NCBI GenBank assembly: GCA_900751815.1
Contig: CAADST010000065.1
Coordinates: forward strand, 1 to 7,947
Length of the DNA stretch: 7,947 nucleotides
Reading direction: 5' to 3'
Source of the DNA: Bacilli bacterium
GTDB lineage: Bacteria > Bacillota_I > Bacilli_A > RF39 > UBA660
In this document: piece after piece, positions 7,046 through 7,947 of the stretch
How the letters are laid out: each line of letters begins with the position of its first letter
Numbering within the stretch: position 1 is the first letter of the stretch
Notes under the pieces: model-generated
What the model was told of the DNA's origin: nothing
What the model saw: only the letters and a program-made list of their open reading frames with translations
The model's database searches: none
Program-made: the position numbers and the translations under genes

Positions 7046-7074
7046 AGTTTAGCATTGATTTGTAGCTATATCCA
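7046..7074 (-). promoter_or_regulatory. Putative extended -10 promoter of the surface-protein gene
   Basis: On the minus strand TGGATA (7069-7074), a 17-base spacer and TAAACT (7046-7051) preceded by TGC form the best candidate; transcription would begin near 7039, leaving a short leader with AGGTGA. The -35 ends two bases from the first 13-bp palindrome (7076-7088), so the HTH regulator could affect polymerase binding. The perfect TTGACA at 7085-7090 has no good -10 at normal spacing. Confidence 0.45.
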
Positions 7075-7075
7075 C

Positions 7076-7088
7076 GACATTTTATGTC
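7076..7088. promoter_or_regulatory. Operator 1 (GACAT-TTT-ATGTC)
   Basis: A perfect 5-bp palindrome with a 3-base centre, next to the -35 region of the divergent surface-protein gene. It shares half-sites with operators 2 and 3. Its centre is 21 bp (two helical turns) from the centre of operator 2. The likely ligand is the Xre-type regulator encoded at 7158-7352; this is inferred from proximity. Confidence 0.6.
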
Positions 7089-7096
7089 AAGATAAA

Positions 7097-7109
7097 GACA
7101 CCAAATGTC
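7097..7109. promoter_or_regulatory. Operator 2 (GACAC-CAA-ATGTC)
   Basis: Same 13-bp layout as its neighbours, with one mismatch in the left half-site (GACAC for GACAT). It lies between the two divergent promoters and on the same helical face as operator 1. Confidence 0.55.
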
Positions 7110-7110
7110 G

Positions 7111-7139
7111 TGGCTAAGGCATTTAAACTATGACATTAT
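7111..7139 (+). promoter_or_regulatory. Weak candidate promoter of the HTH regulator operon
   Basis: TGGCTA (7111-7116) and CATTAT (7134-7139), 17 bases apart and with TGA as an extended -10 element, form the best match I can find; both boxes are poor. The -10 lies inside operator 3. The implied start near 7146 would fall at the ribosome-binding site, so the real start may differ. Confidence 0.3.
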
Positions 7140-7144
7140 ATGTC
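7132..7144. promoter_or_regulatory. Operator 3 (GACAT-TAT-ATGTC)
   Basis: A perfect copy of the 13-bp palindrome, ending two bases before the Shine-Dalgarno (AGGTGAT, 7146-7152) of the HTH regulator gene. It therefore covers the likely -10 or transcription start of that gene, the classic position for autorepression. The centre is 35 bp from operator 2. Confidence 0.6.
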
Positions 7145-7157
7145 TAGGTGATTTAGG

Positions 7158-7352
7158 ATGCTAAAAGAATATAGAATAAAAAAGAATATTACTCAAGAAG
7201 AACTAGCAGAACTTTTAAATATTACACCTAGACAAGTACAAAGAATTGAAAGCGGTGAAAGTAGACCTAGTTTAAGTACATTAAAACTACTTATTGAAAT
7301 TCTTGAAATAAGTGATGAAGATGTTGTAAAAATAATTAAAGAAATAGCATAA
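7158..7352 (+). CDS. Xre/Cro-type HTH transcriptional regulator (64 residues)
   Basis: A stand-alone HTH_3 (lambda Cro/Xre) DNA-binding domain. ITQEELAELLNI (11-22) covers the first HTH helix, TPRQVQRIESG (23-33) the recognition helix, and SRPSLSTLKLLIEIL (35-49) the usual following helix. There is no ligand-binding, peptidase or oligomerisation domain, so it probably acts as a dimer on short palindromes, like Cro or small phage and immunity-type repressors. Three 13-bp palindromes lie just upstream, the last directly before its ribosome-binding site AGGTGAT (7146-7152, five bases from the ATG), suggesting autoregulation and control of the divergent surface-protein gene. A 77-residue gene follows 50 bases later on the same strand. 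The domain assignment is firm; the targets are inferred. Confidence 0.92.
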   Translation: MLKEYRIKKNITQEELAELLNITPRQVQRIESGESRPSLSTLKLLIEILEISDEDVVKIIKEIA

Positions 7353-7390
7353 GTTATTTCTATTTTGATAATTATTTGTTATATCTTAAT

Positions 7391-7395
7391 GGAGG
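7391..7395 (+). promoter_or_regulatory. Ribosome-binding site deciding the start of the 77-residue gene
   Basis: GGAGG lies seven bases before the ATG at 7403. The frame is open upstream to a TTG at 7376, but that codon has no ribosome-binding site, and the GGAGG would fall inside the longer reading, so 7403 is the start. Confidence 0.8.
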
Positions 7396-7402
7396 AATTA
7401 CA

Positions 7403-7636
7403 ATGAGTGAACGAAATTTTATTGATGATTCAATTGTTTTTGATGAAGAATCACTACCTAATGGCATGAAGGAAGAAATTAAAGATTTAGAAAAATATGA
7501 TAAGGAAAATGATTTTATTTGGTATTATTCTTGTTATGATGGAATTGAATCTTGGGCTAAAAATTTATTAATATCTGGTAGAATTACACAGGAACAATAT
7601 GATGGAATTGAAAGAAAATATGGAGGTTATGTATAA
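7403..7636 (+). CDS. Small acidic protein of unknown function (77 residues)
   Basis: No characterised family is recognised. The protein is acidic, soluble and without a signal or membrane segment. LP at 18-19 begins a charged helix (KEEIKDLEKYDKEN, 23-36), followed by an aromatic patch (FIWYYSCYDGIESW, 38-51) and a C-terminal ITQEQYDGIERKY (61-73). It aligns gap-free with the 70-residue protein at 4252-4464 at a constant offset of 10 residues, sharing LP, IK, ITxxQxD and KY. It lies 50 bases after the HTH regulator with a strong GGAGG, probably in the same transcript. An anti-regulator or partner role would fit the position but is speculative; it has no features of a known toxin. Confidence 0.8.
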   Translation: MSERNFIDDSIVFDEESLPNGMKEEIKDLEKYDKENDFIWYYSCYDGIESWAKNLLISGRITQEQYDGIERKYGGYV

Positions 7637-7651
7637 CATATTTCTTTTTTT
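7611..7651 (+). terminator. Possible weak terminator after the 77-residue gene
   Basis: AAATATG (7616-7622) pairs with CATATTT (7637-7643), and past one bulged A the stem can extend through G7614-C7644 into the following T run (7645-7651). The loop is 14 bases and the stem is almost all A-T, so termination would be inefficient. It overlaps the end of the coding sequence. A TATAAT at 7657-7662 just downstream could start a separate transcript for the next gene, though its -35 is poor. Confidence 0.3.
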
Positions 7652-7679
7652 ATGCATATAATTTTATAGGTGATAATCT

Positions 7680-7947
7680 ATGTTTGGAGCTGTAAGAAGT
7701 GGTATTACCCTATCTAGTGTTCTTGGAGGTATTTCTAAAGGCCTTGGAATACTTAATCAAGCAATACCCCTTTATAGGGAAATAAAACCAATGATAGGTA
7801 GCGCTAGAAAAGTTATGAGTGTATTACAAGAATTAAAAGTAAATAATAATAGTAATAATACAAATAATACTACAAATAATACTACAAGTAATAATAAAAC
7901 TACTATAGATATAGAAGAAAATAAAAAGACTGTGACATATGAATCAC
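7680..7947 (+). CDS. YqfQ/VrrA-like protein, N-terminal part (runs off the window)
   Basis: The frame opens at an ATG with AGGTGAT (7668-7674) five bases upstream and stays open for 89 codons to the edge. The product starts MFGAVRSGITLSSVLGGISKG, then GILNQAIPLYREIKPMIG and ARKVMSVLQELK, followed by a low-complexity Asn/Thr tract (about residues 56-75) and a charged segment. The hydrophobic Gly/Ser start and the repeated 'Q-IPL...KPMI..ARK' helix resemble the YqfQ/VrrA family of Bacillota, which are short, poorly understood proteins (YqfQ is a sporulation-associated protein in Bacillus). The match is by eye and the C-terminus is missing. The Asn/Thr tract is encoded by 12-bp tandem repeats. 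Confidence 0.6.
   Translation, partial: MFGAVRSGITLSSVLGGISKGLGILNQAIPLYREIKPMIGSARKVMSVLQELKVNNNSNNTNNTTNNTTSNNKTTIDIEENKKTVTYES
7860..7895 (+). repeat. 12-bp tandem repeat inside the VrrA-like gene
   Basis: Two exact copies of ACAAATAATACT (7860-7871, 7872-7883) are followed by a third copy with mismatches (7884-7895). Each unit is four codons (Thr-Asn-Asn-Thr), so copy-number change keeps the frame. Flanking AAT/AGT triplets (from 7841) extend the low-complexity region. Confidence 0.85.

Larger units (their letters stand above)
7072..7113. repeat. 11-bp perfect inverted repeat in the divergent control region
   Basis: CCACGACATTT (7072-7082) and AAATGTCGTGG (7103-7113) are exact reverse complements separated by 20 bases. 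The arms coincide with the outer halves of operators 1 and 2, so the repeat probably reflects two protein-binding sites in opposite orientation rather than an RNA hairpin; no T tract follows on either strand. Confidence 0.75.

Noticed and set aside
7085..7090. Perfect TTGACA on the minus strand as -35 of the surface-protein gene
   Set aside because: At 16-18 bases there is only TAGCTA, AGCTAC or GCTACA; the match is explained by the operator half-site ATGTC followed by AA.
7072..7144. Repeated GACAT/ATGTC elements as a tiny CRISPR array
   Set aside because: Units are 13-bp palindromes with unequal spacing (21 and 35 bp between centres), no constant spacers and no cas genes; they fit operators.
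7341..7368. Terminator between the HTH gene and the 77-residue gene
   Set aside because: GAAATA/TATTTC gives only a 6-bp A-T-rich stem with an 8-base loop and no clean T run.
7376..7402. N-terminal extension of the 77-residue protein from a TTG
   Set aside because: The TTG has no ribosome-binding site and the extension contains the GGAGG used by the ATG at 7403.
7158..7636. Toxin-antitoxin pair
   Set aside because: The Xre protein could be an antitoxin, but the 77-residue partner shows no toxin family motif and is acidic; there is no overlap or tight coupling between the genes.

Overview
The window is a strongly AT-rich bacterial chromosome segment with Gram-positive (Bacillota-type) gene content and order. 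Shine-Dalgarno sites are purine-rich and often read AGGTGAT about five bases before the start. The minus-strand order bL9 - DnaB - M23 peptidase - YycJ/WalJ - RlmH matches the origin-proximal rplI-dnaB...yycJ...rlmH neighbourhood of Bacilli. The surface-protein style (Fn3-like repeats plus an IRPCFYLNS-type C-terminal domain) recalls uncultured gut Bacilli/Mollicutes-related lineages; that placement is inference. TGA acts as a normal stop here and Trp is encoded by TGG, so the standard bacterial code applies.

Positions 1-4192 (minus strand) form one tightly packed housekeeping operon. A strong extended -10 promoter (4164-4192) drives rplI, dnaB, a membrane-anchored LysM/G5/M23 peptidoglycan hydrolase, the metallo-beta-lactamase-fold protein YycJ, and the first codons of rlmH at the window edge. 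Four of the genes overlap end to start (ATGA, TAATG, ATGA), so translation is probably coupled. A terminator (4196-4218) insulates this operon from the genes upstream.

Positions 4196-5316 (minus) hold a 70-residue protein of unknown function with its own near-consensus promoter, and a sirtuin (NAD-dependent protein deacylase).

Positions 5331-7074 (minus) hold a gene for a membrane-anchored or secreted surface protein with two Fn3-like repeats and a C-terminal lectin-like domain. It is broken by a one-base frameshift and, 38 bases further on, an in-frame TGA. Removing one base and reading through that TGA restores a continuous 555-residue protein.

Positions 7072-7947 (plus) begin with a divergent control region carrying three copies of a 13-bp palindrome, GACAY-NNN-ATGTC. 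Next come a 64-residue Xre/HTH_3 regulator, a 77-residue acidic protein that aligns without gaps to the 70-residue protein at 4252-4464, and the start of a YqfQ/VrrA-like protein with 12-bp tandem repeats. The best candidate for a little-described system is this regulator, its triple operator and the divergent surface-protein gene.
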